Positions 8,753 to 19,416 of a stretch of 64,000 nucleotides of DNA are shown piece by piece. The DNA is taken from NCBI RefSeq assembly GCF_001514065.1, contig NZ_KQ948425.1, forward strand, positions 748,519 through 812,518, read 5' to 3'. This DNA is from Streptomyces antibioticus (GTDB taxonomy: Bacteria; Actinomycetota; Actinomycetes; Streptomycetales; Streptomycetaceae). Positions within the stretch are counted from its first letter, which is position 1; each line of letters starts with the position of its first letter. The translations under genes and the position numbers were made by a program. The notes beneath the pieces are model-generated. The model saw nothing but the letters and a program-made list of their open reading frames with translations. It was not told the DNA's origin and did no database searches.

Positions 8753-9412
8753 TCAGCCGACGGGAGCCGTGCGGATGGCCGCGATGTCGAACTGCAGGCG
8801 CACCTTCTCGCTCACCATGGCGCCGCCCTCGGCCAGCCTGGAGCTGTAGTTCAGGCCCCACTCCGTGCGGTCGATCGTCGTGGTGCCGTCGAAGCCCGCC
8901 CGCTGATAGCCGAAGGGGTCGGTGACGTGGCCGATGTAGGTGAGTTCGAGGACCACGGGTCGGGTGGTGGCCTTGATGGTGAGGTCGCCGGTCATGCGAA
9001 AGACATCGCTGCCAAGGGGCTCGACCGCGGTGCTGGTGAAGCGCATGCGCGGATGGTTCGCCGAGTCGAAGAAGTCGCGGCCCACGAGATGGGCGTCGCG
9101 CTGTTCCACTCCGGTGTCGACGCTGGCCGTGGACACCATGATCTCGGCCTGCGAACGGGACGGGTCACGGCCGTCGAAATAGAGGCGGCTCTGGTATTCG
9201 GCGAAGGCTCCGCGGACCGTGGTCACCATGGCGTGCCGTACGGAGAAGCCGATCCTGCTGTGTGCCGGGTCGATGACCCATTCGCCGGTCAGGGCGGCAA
9301 GAGTGGGGTCCGGCAGGAGCGTGGTGGGGGTGCCCGGCCGGCCGGTGGGGGGTTCGGGGGTGAGTGTGGGCTCCGTGCGGCGGAACGGGGTACCACGGCT
9401 GAACAAATTCAT
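8753..9412 (-). CDS. YceI family protein
   Basis: 219 residues. After a proline-rich N-terminal 35 residues comes the YceI lipocalin-like barrel: GEWVIDPAHSRIGFSVRHAMVTTVRGAF, then FFDSANHPRMRFTSTAV, then LTIKATTRPVVLELTYIG, and a final DRTEWGLNYS strand. YceI barrels bind long isoprenoid-type lipids; the ligand here is unknown. No cleavable signal peptide is seen, so it is probably cytoplasmic, as in many actinobacterial members. The start region is AT-rich for this genome. Confidence 0.88.
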   Translation of the reverse strand: MNLFSRGTPFRRTEPTLTPEPPTGRPGTPTTLLPDPTLAALTGEWVIDPAHSRIGFSVRHAMVTTVRGAFAEYQSRLYFDGRDPSRSQAEIMVSTASVDTGVEQRDAHLVGRDFFDSANHPRMRFTSTAVEPLGSDVFRMTGDLTIKATTRPVVLELTYIGHVTDPFGYQRAGFDGTTTIDRTEWGLNYSSRLAEGGAMVSEKVRLQFDIAAIRTAPVG

Positions 9413-9783
9413 GATTCATCTAATTACTGCACGGGAGTTGGCGAGGCAAGCCCGCGTGGGCCATCGACGAAATATCCACAAGTCCCCCACCAACTCCCCC
9501 ACGGCGAGGACAATTGACTACTTCTCACCGATTCCCACCAACGCACACACAGGGAAGTCGGCATATTGTTTTCCGGCATTTCGGGGCGGGGATTCTCGTA
9601 GCGTGCCCGCCGAACTCCCAAAGGGCTGCGCGAGGGGACATTAATAGGTCTGCATCTTCCTCCGGCCAGGTTGTCTCAAATACAGCGCACCGGAACCACG
9701 GGAAGGTCATGCTTTACCCCCGTTTTGCCCTGCTGTTGGTAACGCGGCGGACCGGAGTCGGACTCGGACATACGTTCCTCTCC
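9413..9783. other. AT-rich intergenic region between yceI-like and carbonic anhydrase genes
   Basis: 371 bp with clearly lower GC than its surroundings, especially 9470-9690. It must contain the divergent promoters of the YceI and carbonic anhydrase genes. A TTGACT hexamer lies near 9512. ATGAAT/ATTCAT repeats flank the YceI start (9408-9420), a possible operator. No convincing coding frame was found, although the carbonic anhydrase frame is open back to 9709. Confidence 0.35.
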
Positions 9784-10512
9784 GTGAACTCTCAAGCCAC
9801 CCCCCACCGCCCCGTCCGCCGTACGTTCCTGCGGGCCGGGCTGACCGGCGCCGCGGCCCTCGGCACGGGCCTCGCGCTCGGCGCGTCTCCCGCCGCCGCG
9901 GCCTCCCCCATGGCCCGCCCTCGCCCCGACACTCCCGACGAGGCACTCCGGGAACTGGCGGCCGGCAATCGCCGCTGGCGCGCCTTCCGTGAGCAGCACC
10001 CGGACGAGACACCGGCCACCCGCCAGGCGCTGGTCTCGGGACAGCACCCCTTCGCGGTCGTCCTGGGCTGCATCGACTCCCGAGTGCCTCCGGAGCTGGT
10101 CTTCGACCAGGGGCTGGGGGACCTGATGACCGTGCGCAGCGCCGGAGAGGTGCTGGACGAGGCGGTGCTCGGCAGCATCGCGTACGGGGTGCTGGAGCTC
10201 GGGATACCGCTCGTCCTCGTCCTCGGCCACCAGTCGTGCGGCGCGGTGCGGGCGGCCGTCGAGGCCGAGGCGTCCGGTGCGCAACTGCCCTCGCACATCC
10301 AGTACTTGGCCGACCAGATACGACCGAACATCGATCACAGCAAGGAGGGCGACGCCCGGATCGACGCGACCATCGACGCCAACGCAAGGGCGGTCCGCGC
10401 ACGCCTGGCGGCGGAGCCCGACCTCGCGGCGAAGATCGCGGGCGGAGCGCTGGCCGTCGTGGGCGCACGCTACGAGTTGAGCAGCTGGCGCGTGCATCAC
10501 CTCGCCGGCTGA
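9784..10512 (+). CDS. Tat-exported beta-class carbonic anhydrase
   Basis: 242 residues from GTG 9784, chosen because it places the twin-arginine signal VRRTFLRAGLTGAAALG at the N-terminus; an upstream in-frame ATG at 9709 would bury it. The mature part is a beta-carbonic anhydrase. Zinc ligands are Cys96 (LGCIDSR, with the Asp-Arg dyad), His149 and Cys152 (GHQSCGAV). It hydrates CO2 to bicarbonate; export by Tat suggests action outside the membrane in folded, metal-loaded form. It is followed by a hairpin terminator at 10523-10549, so it is probably transcribed alone. Confidence 0.88.
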   Translation: MNSQATPHRPVRRTFLRAGLTGAAALGTGLALGASPAAAASPMARPRPDTPDEALRELAAGNRRWRAFREQHPDETPATRQALVSGQHPFAVVLGCIDSRVPPELVFDQGLGDLMTVRSAGEVLDEAVLGSIAYGVLELGIPLVLVLGHQSCGAVRAAVEAEASGAQLPSHIQYLADQIRPNIDHSKEGDARIDATIDANARAVRARLAAEPDLAAKIAGGALAVVGARYELSSWRVHHLAG

Positions 10513-10522
10513 CGGACGAGGA

Positions 10523-10549
10523 CGGCCCCGGACCAGAACCTCGGGGCCG
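10523..10549 (+). terminator. Hairpin terminator after carbonic anhydrase gene
   Basis: An 8-bp perfect stem, CGGCCCCG (10523-10530) with CGGGGCCG (10542-10549), starts 11 nt after the stop codon. There is no U tract, which is usual in Streptomyces. The rest of the gap to 10820 shows no gene; it should contain the PPK2 promoter. Confidence 0.6.
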
Positions 10550-10820
10550 CCCCGCACCCTTCGACCTTCACGCGGAAGCACGCCTGTGCGCCTCAGGACT
10601 CCGGGTGACTCGCCCGGCAGTCCGTCGTCCGCCAGTACGGGCCGGTGATCTCGCGAGGCAGGGAGCCCGCCTCGACCAGCACACCTTGAATCCCGGCTCC
10701 TCCACGCATCTCCCCCGGGGGTTTCGTCGGTTCCGGCGTCCCCGCCTGCCGGACCTCGCGCTGATCGGACAGTACTGTGCCGACACGGGGACTCGACCAC
10801 GTATGCGAAGAGGTGGACGC

Positions 10821-11624
10821 ATGGCAGGCAAGGCGAAGGAGAAGTTGTCGCGCAAGGTCTACGAGGGTGAACTGCTGCGTCTTCAGACCGAGTTGGTGAA
10901 GCTGCAGGAGTGGGTGCGGGCCGAGGGCGCGCGGCTGGTCGTCGTGTTCGAGGGGCGGGACGCGGCCGGCAAGGGCGGCACCATCAAGCGGGTCGCCGAG
11001 CACCTCAACCCCCGCGTCGCCCGGATCGCCGCCCTGCCGAAGCCGACCGAGCGGGAGCGGACGCAGTGGTACTTCCAGCGGTACGTCCAGCATCTGCCGG
11101 CCGCCGGGGAGATCGTGCTGTTCGACCGGTCCTGGTACAACCGGGCCGGTGTGGAGCATGTGATGGGCTTCTGCACGAAGGAGGAGTACCAGCTGTTCCT
11201 GCGCCAGTGCCCGATCTTCGAGCGGATGCTGATGGAGGACGGCATCCTGCTGCGCAAGTACTGGTTCTCGGTGAGCGACACCGAGCAGGAGGACCGTTTC
11301 CGGCGCCGCCTTGAGGACCCGCTGCGCCGCTGGAAGCTGTCCCCGATGGACCTGGAGTCACTCACCCGCTGGGAGGCGTACTCCCGGGCCAAGGACGAGA
11401 TGATGGTGCACACCGACATCACCGACTCCCCTTGGTACGTCGTCGAGAGCGACGACAAGAAGCGGGCCCGGCTGAACATGATCGCCCATCTGCTGGACTC
11501 GGTGCCCTACCGGGAGGTGCCGCCGCCGGTGCTGAAGCTCCCGGAGCGTCCGGAGTCCACCGGCTATGTACGGACACCGCGCGAGCTCCAGACCTACGTC
11601 CCGGACCACGCGGCAGGTCTCTGA
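10821..11624 (+). CDS. ppk2: Polyphosphate kinase 2 (PPK2)
   Basis: 267 residues, the length of single-domain PPK2. The P-loop is GRDAAGKGG (about residue 45-53), the Walker B/DRSWYNR segment is LFDRSWYNRAGVE, and a lid-type arginine-rich segment lies at FRRRLEDPLRRWKLSPMD. PPK2 enzymes transfer phosphate between polyphosphate and nucleoside di- or monophosphates. The short one-domain form with these motifs resembles the class using ADP/GDP, but class cannot be fixed by eye. ATG 10821 follows GAGGTGG; an ATG six codons earlier is less well spaced. It converges on an ArsR gene with a 9-bp gap. Confidence 0.9.
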   Translation: MAGKAKEKLSRKVYEGELLRLQTELVKLQEWVRAEGARLVVVFEGRDAAGKGGTIKRVAEHLNPRVARIAALPKPTERERTQWYFQRYVQHLPAAGEIVLFDRSWYNRAGVEHVMGFCTKEEYQLFLRQCPIFERMLMEDGILLRKYWFSVSDTEQEDRFRRRLEDPLRRWKLSPMDLESLTRWEAYSRAKDEMMVHTDITDSPWYVVESDDKKRARLNMIAHLLDSVPYREVPPPVLKLPERPESTGYVRTPRELQTYVPDHAAGL

Positions 11625-11633
11625 CACCCCGCG

Positions 11634-11996
11634 TCACCGGCCGGTGCCCAGGGGTTCGGCGGGGGCGTCGTCCGCCTGCTGGAGTGCGGTGAGCAGCTCG
11701 TTCTGGCCGGTGAGCAGCTCGGTGAGGATCCGGCGGGCGGCGCGCAGGAGTTCGGCGACATCGCCGCCGGCGAGCGCGTAGCGGACGGTCGAGCCCTCGC
11801 GCATCGACACCACGATCCCCGAGCGGCGCAGCACGGCCAGCTGCTGGGACAGGCTGGACGGCTCGATCTCGATGTCGGCGAGCAGGTCCCGCACGGAGAC
11901 GGGCCCGTGCTGGAGGAGCTCCAGCACCCTGATGCGCACGGGGTGGCCGAGCATCCGGAAGAACTCCGCCTTGACCTGGTAGAGGGGGGCTTGCAT
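11634..11996 (-). CDS. ArsR/SmtB family transcriptional regulator
   Basis: 120 residues. A winged helix-turn-helix occupies about residues 10-85: FFRMLGHPVRIRVLELLQHGPVSVRDLLADI then PSSLSQQLAVLRRSGIVVSMREGSTVRYAL. No cysteine pairs of metal-sensing ArsR types are present, so the signal is unknown. ATG 11996 has AAGGAG about 10 nt upstream. It is transcribed leftward and could control itself or the neighbouring genes; no operator was identified. It sits at the left border of the DevR-box island. Confidence 0.85.
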   Translation of the reverse strand: MQAPLYQVKAEFFRMLGHPVRIRVLELLQHGPVSVRDLLADIEIEPSSLSQQLAVLRRSGIVVSMREGSTVRYALAGGDVAELLRAARRILTELLTGQNELLTALQQADDAPAEPLGTGR

Positions 11997-12194
11997 GGCT
12001 GCTCGCTCCTTGTCGGCTGGGGAACTGCGGTGCGACGGCACCTGAGGGGGCACCGCCGCATCACAGGCCGCCCTCGGATGCCGATCCTTCACGCCCCGGG
12101 CCGTGCGCGAACACACATTGGGACCATGCTGATGTGGTGACTTGAAGAAGTCTTCACATGATGGGCAGCGGTGGCCCCGGCTGCGGCGCCCGGG

Positions 12195-12569
12195 TCAGAT
12201 CTCGATCGCCTCCTCGACGCGTTTGAGCTGGTGCCGGGCCATGGCCAGGTTCGAGCGGGCCTTGTCGAGGACGAGGTAGAGGAACAGGCCGTTGCCGCTG
12301 CGGCCGGTGACCGGCCGGATCAGGTGGTACTGGCTGTCCAGCGTGATCAGCATGTCCTCGATACGGCCCTTGAGGCCGACCTGCTCCATGGTGCGCACCT
12401 TGGCCCGGACGACGTCCGTGTTGCCGGCCGCGGCGACCGTCAGGTCCAGGTCCTTGTTCCCGCCCAGGGTGCCCAGCGCCATTCCGCTGGTGTAGTCGAC
12501 GACCGCGGCTCCCACGGCCCCTTCGACCCCGGCCATCATCTCCTTCAGCGACACTTCCACACTCGCCAC
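12195..12569 (-). CDS. Roadblock/LC7-like protein
   Basis: 124 residues from GTG 12569, preceded by AGGGAGG. The sequence follows the roadblock/LC7 alpha-beta pattern: LKEMMAGVEGAVGAAVVDYTSGMALGTL, then AAAGNTDVVRAKVRTMEQ, then IEDMLITLDSQYHLIRPV and a final LFLYLVLDKARSNLAMARHQLKRVE helix. Such proteins in actinobacteria often work with small GTPases, but no GTPase gene is adjacent. It is divergent from the flavohemoglobin gene and shares a 381-bp regulatory region with a DevR-type box, so it may belong to the same regulon. Confidence 0.75.
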   Translation of the reverse strand: MASVEVSLKEMMAGVEGAVGAAVVDYTSGMALGTLGGNKDLDLTVAAAGNTDVVRAKVRTMEQVGLKGRIEDMLITLDSQYHLIRPVTGRSGNGLFLYLVLDKARSNLAMARHQLKRVEEAIEI

Positions 12570-12950
12570 AGTGCCTCCCTTGCGCTCGTTGACTGCGACG
12601 GACCGGCGCCGCCGGCCCGCCTCGATGCCCCCGGACCGTACGCATGCCACCGGCTCGCGAGGACCGACTCTCTGGGACTGACCGTGCGCGCCGGACAACG
12701 ACCGGACAACGACGCGAACGGACCGTTCGGTGGACCGGAACTGCCGTGACAGGCCGCGAAGTTGACTCCCGGGCGATGCGAGCGGGGTCGCCTCCTCGTA
12801 CCGGGAGGCCCTGTCGCCGTGGGGCCGATCGGCCCTGTGTGCCGCCCCCATGGGGCCCTGGAACGCCTCAGGGGTCGGCGGCGAGGGTGGTGTGCCGCGG
12901 TGCCCGTGGCCCCGTACTGCTGTGTTCCACCCCCTTTCCCCGGAGGCTTC
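12570..12950. other. Divergent regulatory region, roadblock gene / flavohemoglobin
   Basis: 381 bp without a gene. It contains the DevR-type palindrome at 12822-12835 and a separate inverted repeat CGAACGG-A-CCGTTCG at 12715-12729, nearer to the roadblock gene. It is GC-rich, with several smaller repeats of GGCCC type. The flavohemoglobin ribosome site CGGAGG ends 6 nt before 12951. Confidence 0.5.
12822..12835. promoter_or_regulatory. DevR/OsdR-type box upstream of flavohemoglobin gene
   Basis: Perfect 14-bp palindrome GGGCCGATCGGCCC, centred about 122 bp before the flavohemoglobin start. It matches the box repeated through 12.8-23.2 kb. Assignment to the island's DevR regulator is inference from distribution and from the GGGxC...GxCCC shape of mycobacterial DosR boxes. 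Confidence 0.65.
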
Positions 12951-14135
12951 ATGCTGTCCGCAGAGTCCGCCGCCGTCGTCCGGGCCACGCTGCCCGCCGT
13001 GGCCGGAGCCCTCGACGAGATCACCACGCGCTTCTACGGCGCGATGTTCCGCGACCGCCCTGAACTGCTGGACGGCTTGTTCAACCGGGGCAACCAGGCC
13101 AGCGGCGCCCAGCGCCGGGCCCTGGCCGGGGCGATAGCGGGCTTCGCGAGCGCGCTCCTCGCCGACCCCGACGCCCGCCCGGACGCGCTGCTGGCGCGGA
13201 TCGCCCACAAGCACACCGCGGTCGGGGTCACCGAGGACCAGTACACGGTCGTCCACAAGTACCTGTTCGGTGCCATCGCCGAGGTGCTCGGCGACGCGGT
13301 CACCCCGGAGGTGGCCGCCGCCTGGGACGAGGTGTACTGGCTGATGGCCGGCGCGCTCATCGCCCAGGAGGCCCGTATCTATCGGGAGGCGGGTGTCGTG
13401 CCGGGTGAGGTGTGGCGGCCGTGGACGGTCGTCGAGCGGCACGAGGAGACCGCCGACGTCGTCTCCTTCGTCCTGCGTCCGGCCGACGGCGGTCCGGCCC
13501 CCGCGGCGAAGGCCGGACAGTACGTCAGCGTCCGGGCCCTGATGCCGGACGGCGTCCACCAGTTGCGCCAGTACAGCCTGTCCGGCGACCCGGGCGGCCA
13601 GCTGCGCCGCATCACCGTCAAGCGGGTCGGCGGCGGGGAGGTGTCCACCCTCCTGCACGGCACGGTGCGGGCCGGGGACGAACTCACCCTGTCCGCGCCT
13701 TTCGGTGACGTCGTCCTCGACGAGACGGACACGCCGCTCGTCCTGGTCTCCGCCGGCATCGGCTGCACCCCCATCGTCGGCATGCTCGCCCGCCTCGCCG
13801 CCACCGACTCCACCCGACGGGTTCTCACCCTCCACGCCGATGTCTCCCCCGGCACCCACGCCCTGCGCACCGAGACCCGCGCGCTCACCGCACAACTGCC
13901 CGACGCCGAGGCCGTGTTCTGGTACGAGCGGTTCGGCATCGCCGAACCCGGCGCCCGCGAGGGCCTGATGGACCTCGCCGGGATCGACGTGCCGGCGGAC
14001 GCCACCGTCTACCTGTGCGGCCCGCTGCCGTTCATGCGCGCCGTCCGCACCCAACTGCTCGACCTCGGCATCCCGCCACGGCACATCCACTACGAGGTGT
14101 TCGGCCCCGACCTGTGGCTCCCGGACGCGTCCTGA
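12951..14135 (+). CDS. hmp: Flavohemoglobin (nitric oxide dioxygenase)
   Basis: 394 residues, full length. The globin domain (1-140) has a distal Tyr in TTRFYGAMF, Gln in NRGNQAS and a proximal His88 in IAHKHTAVG. The ferredoxin-reductase part has the FAD motif RQYSLSG (about 205) and the NAD-binding motif SAGIGCTPIVGML, ending in YEVFGPDLW as usual for Hmp. It oxidises NO to nitrate using O2 and NAD(P)H. ATG 12951 follows CGGAGG. A DevR-type box lies upstream, which suits an NO/hypoxia-responsive regulon. The gene is probably monocistronic, with a hairpin at 14368-14406 further on. Confidence 0.95.
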   Translation: MLSAESAAVVRATLPAVAGALDEITTRFYGAMFRDRPELLDGLFNRGNQASGAQRRALAGAIAGFASALLADPDARPDALLARIAHKHTAVGVTEDQYTVVHKYLFGAIAEVLGDAVTPEVAAAWDEVYWLMAGALIAQEARIYREAGVVPGEVWRPWTVVERHEETADVVSFVLRPADGGPAPAAKAGQYVSVRALMPDGVHQLRQYSLSGDPGGQLRRITVKRVGGGEVSTLLHGTVRAGDELTLSAPFGDVVLDETDTPLVLVSAGIGCTPIVGMLARLAATDSTRRVLTLHADVSPGTHALRTETRALTAQLPDAEAVFWYERFGIAEPGAREGLMDLAGIDVPADATVYLCGPLPFMRAVRTQLLDLGIPPRHIHYEVFGPDLWLPDAS

Positions 14136-14156
14136 CGCGGTACCACCGCGCGCCCG

Positions 14157-14192
14157 AGGGCCGTTCGGCCCTGCGCGGGGGCCCGATGGCCC
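14157..14192. promoter_or_regulatory. Pair of DevR/OsdR-type boxes, 21 bp centre to centre
   Basis: The first box, 14157-14172, is AGGGCCGTTCGGCCCT. The second, 14179-14192, is degenerate (GGGCCCGATGGCCC, 10 of 12 fixed positions). The centres are 21 bp apart, two helical turns, the arrangement expected for cooperative binding of NarL/DosR-type dimers. Confidence 0.6.
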
Positions 14193-14367
14193 GGTTCCGG
14201 ACGGCCGCGTGCTCCGGAGGATGGTGAAAGCGCAACCGACGCGTCTGTGGTCGCACTTGGACCAGCCTCGTCCCCGCGTCCCGCTCCGGCCGCACGCTCG
14301 CTCGTGCGCCGCGCCACGGGGACGATCCATGCGAGGCCGTGCGGTGGGGGCCGTACCGCCTCGCCCG

Positions 14368-14406
14368 GGCGGCCGCCGCCGGACCGGACAGCCGACGGCG
14401 GCCGCC
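14368..14406 (+). terminator. Strong hairpin between hmp and PAS-SpoIIE genes
   Basis: Arms GGCGGCCGCCG (14368-14378) and CGGCGGCCGCC (14396-14406) give an 11-bp stem with a 17-nt loop. It could end transcripts from hmp or act in the leader of the next gene. Confidence 0.4.
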
Positions 14407-14597
14407 GAGTGCCGCACCCGCCGTACAGCCGGAGAGCCGCGACCGTTGACCGTTGTACCGTCGCGAGACGGCCACGAGTCGCATATGCGGCGGACAGGTT
14501 CCGCCGGGGTGCGGACAGTAAGTGACATACCGTCTCGACTCCCGTCCGGGTGCGGTGAGATGACCCGAACCGGCACCGGCAGCGGTTGGGGAGAGAC

Positions 14598-16544
14598 ATG
14601 GGTCTGATTCCAGTACCGGACGTGGCGGACGGCACCGAGCGGACGCAGTGCGCCTGCGGCGGAGCGGCGCGTCCGATCGAGCCAGGGGCCGACGAAGACC
14701 GGTTCCGGGGTCTTCTGGAAGCCGCCCCGGACGCCATGGTCATCGTCGACAACGGCGGCATCATCAAACTCGTCAATGCCCAGACCGAGGCCCTGTTCGG
14801 CTACCGCCGCGAGGAACTCCTCGGCCATCCGGTGGAGTTGCTGATCCCGCACCGCTTCCGCCCGCACCACACCCGGCATCGCGGGGGCTACGCCGCCAAC
14901 CGCCAGGTCCGGCCCATGGGCGCCGGCCTCGATCTGCACGGACTGCGCAAGGACGGCACCGAGTTCCCCGTCGAGATCAGCCTGTCCCCGCTGGAGACCG
15001 CGGACGGGCTCCTGGTCTCCGCGGCGGTCCGCGACGTCAGCGACCGCCGAGCCGCCGAGGCCCGGATCAACGAGCTCGCCGCGCTCGTGGAGTCGTCCCA
15101 GGACGCGATCCTCGCCAAGACCCTCGACGGCTACATCACCTACTGGAACGCCGCCGCGCAGAGCCTGTACGGCTACACCGCCCAGGAGGCCATCGGCCGG
15201 CACGTGTCCGTGCTGGCCCCGCGGGAGAAGCGGGGCGAGGTCACCGCCCTCCTCAAGCGGCTGTGCCACGGGGAGAAGGTCGAGCACTTCGAGACGCTGC
15301 GCCTGACCCGCTCCGGCGAACTGCTGGACGTCGACGTCACGTTGTGGCCCACCCGGGACACGGCGGGCACGGTCGTCGGCGCCTGCGCCATCGTCCGGGA
15401 CATCAGCGACCGCAAGCGCGCCGAGGCCGAACTCACCGTCCTCTACGAGCAGCAGCGGCACATCGCGCTCACCCTGCAACGCAGCCTGATGGGCACCCCG
15501 TCCGCGGTCCCCGGTCTGGCCATGGCCAGCCGGTACCGGCCCGCCACGCAGGGCGCGGGCGTGGGCGGCGACTGGTTCGACCTGATCCCGCTGGGCGCCG
15601 GCCGGGTCGGGGTCCTCATCGGTGACGTGATGGGCCGCGGGCTCGAAGCCGCCGCGGTGATGGGGCAGTTGCGCTCCGCCGCGCATGCCCTGGCCAAGAC
15701 CGGCATGCAGCCCCGACAGCTGATGCAGGCCCTGGACACCTGTGTCGCCGACCTGGACGTCCCCGACCAGTTGGTCACCTGCTGCTATCTGATCGTCGCC
15801 CCGGACAGCGGAACCGTCACCGTCTGCTCGGCCGGTCATCTGCCGGTACTGGTGGCTCCCCCGAGTGGCCAGGTCCACGGCCTGAAGACCCCGGTGAACG
15901 CGCCGCTCGGCGTCGGCGACATCCTCTACGAGCAGTCCTGCGCCGACATTCCGCCCGGCGCCACACTGGTCCTCTACACCGACGGCCTGATCGAGACGCC
16001 CGGCAGCGACATCGAGGAGCGCCTCGGTCAACTCACCTCCGTCCTCGACGGGTTCTTCATCGACGCCCCCCGTCTGGAGACCGCCGCGGACCACGTCCTG
16101 ACCAGTCTGCTGCCCGACGCCGACAGTCATGACGACGACGTGACCCTGCTGCTGGCCCAGCTGCCGGCGGCGCCGCTGGCGGCGCTCACCACCGATCTGC
16201 CGGCGCTGCCGTCCTCGGTCCCGGAGGGGCGCACGTTCCTCAACAAGGCGCTCATGGCCTGGGAGTGCCCCGAACCGGCGGAGGAGGCCCGGCTGCTGCT
16301 CTCCGAGATCCTCACCAACGCGGTCCAGCACGCCGAGGGCCCGATCACGCTGCACCTGTGCCGGACGGTCACGGACCTCACGGTCGAGGTGAGCGACCGC
16401 AGTCCGCACCTGCCCCAGCCGCGGATCGCGGCGGAGGACGAGGAGTCCGGCCGCGGTCTGCTGCTGGTGCGGGCCCTGGCCGACGGGTGGGGGGTACGGC
16501 CCACCGACGAGGGCAAGACCACGTGGTTCACGCTGAAGCTGTGA
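14598..16544 (+). CDS. PAS-PAS-SpoIIE phosphatase-HATPase regulator
   Basis: 648 residues. Two PAS domains (about 30-150 and 160-285) have the linking motifs FGYRREELLG and YGYTAQEAIGRHVS. A PP2C/SpoIIE phosphatase domain (about 310-520) follows, with GGDWFDLI, LIGDVMGRGLEAA, LYTDGLIE and DDDVTLL. The C-terminus (about 540-645) is an anti-sigma-type HATPase with LLLSEILTNAVQHAEGP. Such proteins dephosphorylate or phosphorylate STAS anti-sigma antagonists in response to a PAS-sensed signal. A STAS protein is encoded at 21655. ATG 14598 follows GGGGAGAG; an in-frame TTG lies 12 nt earlier. The last 12 nt are part of a 29-bp duplication that continues past the stop. Confidence 0.9.
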   Translation: MGLIPVPDVADGTERTQCACGGAARPIEPGADEDRFRGLLEAAPDAMVIVDNGGIIKLVNAQTEALFGYRREELLGHPVELLIPHRFRPHHTRHRGGYAANRQVRPMGAGLDLHGLRKDGTEFPVEISLSPLETADGLLVSAAVRDVSDRRAAEARINELAALVESSQDAILAKTLDGYITYWNAAAQSLYGYTAQEAIGRHVSVLAPREKRGEVTALLKRLCHGEKVEHFETLRLTRSGELLDVDVTLWPTRDTAGTVVGACAIVRDISDRKRAEAELTVLYEQQRHIALTLQRSLMGTPSAVPGLAMASRYRPATQGAGVGGDWFDLIPLGAGRVGVLIGDVMGRGLEAAAVMGQLRSAAHALAKTGMQPRQLMQALDTCVADLDVPDQLVTCCYLIVAPDSGTVTVCSAGHLPVLVAPPSGQVHGLKTPVNAPLGVGDILYEQSCADIPPGATLVLYTDGLIETPGSDIEERLGQLTSVLDGFFIDAPRLETAADHVLTSLLPDADSHDDDVTLLLAQLPAAPLAALTTDLPALPSSVPEGRTFLNKALMAWECPEPAEEARLLLSEILTNAVQHAEGPITLHLCRTVTDLTVEVSDRSPHLPQPRIAAEDEESGRGLLLVRALADGWGVRPTDEGKTTWFTLKL

Positions 16545-16592
16545 GGCACGGCGCGGCCGCGTACTGAAGCTGTGAGGCACGGCGCGGCCGCG
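16533..16592. repeat. Perfect 29-bp direct repeat across a stop codon
   Basis: The 29 bases at 16533-16561, which include the last codons and TGA of the PAS-SpoIIE gene, recur exactly at 16564-16592 (period 31). The second copy is non-coding and lies in the 71-bp gap between two convergent genes. It looks like a recent local duplication. Confidence 0.9.
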
Positions 16593-16615
16593 AGGTCTCC
16601 TCCGCGGTGCGCGCG

Positions 16616-19155
<2,540 letters not shown>

Positions 19156-19236
19156 CGAACGCTCCTCGTCCCGTGTGCCGTGCCGGTGCCCGCTCGTGGG
19201 TCGCATCGGCCTCTCCTGGAGATCCTTCTCGCTCCC

Positions 19237-19326
19237 GGGCCGAAAGACCAGGGCCGTTCGGCCCCCTTTCGCCCCGGCCGTGCCCCCGAGGGGCCGGACG
19301 GACGACGGGCAGGGCCGAACGGCCCT
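19237..19326. promoter_or_regulatory. Cluster of DevR/OsdR-type boxes between devR and PPOX genes
   Basis: Two strong boxes, GGGCCGTTCGGCCC at 19251-19264 and AGGGCCGAACGGCCCT at 19311-19326, lie between divergent genes. A weaker copy at 19291-19304 is centred exactly 21 bp from the second. A poorer half-match abuts the first at 19237-19250. The layout suggests control of both devRS and the PPOX gene. Confidence 0.7.
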
Positions 19327-19416
19327 AGTCCTCCCCCGCCACCCGGCGTTCCATCGATCTGTCCCCCACCCTTCGGCAGAACGCACCATCGGCGCCGCAG
19401 CTCACGGAAGACCTTC

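Larger units (their letters stand above)
14136..14597. other. Long leader/intergenic region before the PAS-SpoIIE gene
   Basis: 462 bp with no convincing gene on either strand. It starts with a pair of DevR-type boxes (14157-14192) and contains a strong hairpin at 14368-14406. The boxes lie over 400 bp before the next start, so either the transcript has a long 5' UTR or another RNA begins here. A GGAGG followed by ATG at 14221 opens a frame of arginine- and proline-rich low-quality sequence that I do not call. Confidence 0.4.

Noticed and set aside
14209-14607. A 132-codon plus-strand ORF with GGAGG before an ATG at 14221
   Set aside because: Its composition is Arg/Pro/Gly-rich with no resemblance to a protein family, and it runs through a strong hairpin. 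It is noted only as part of the leader region.
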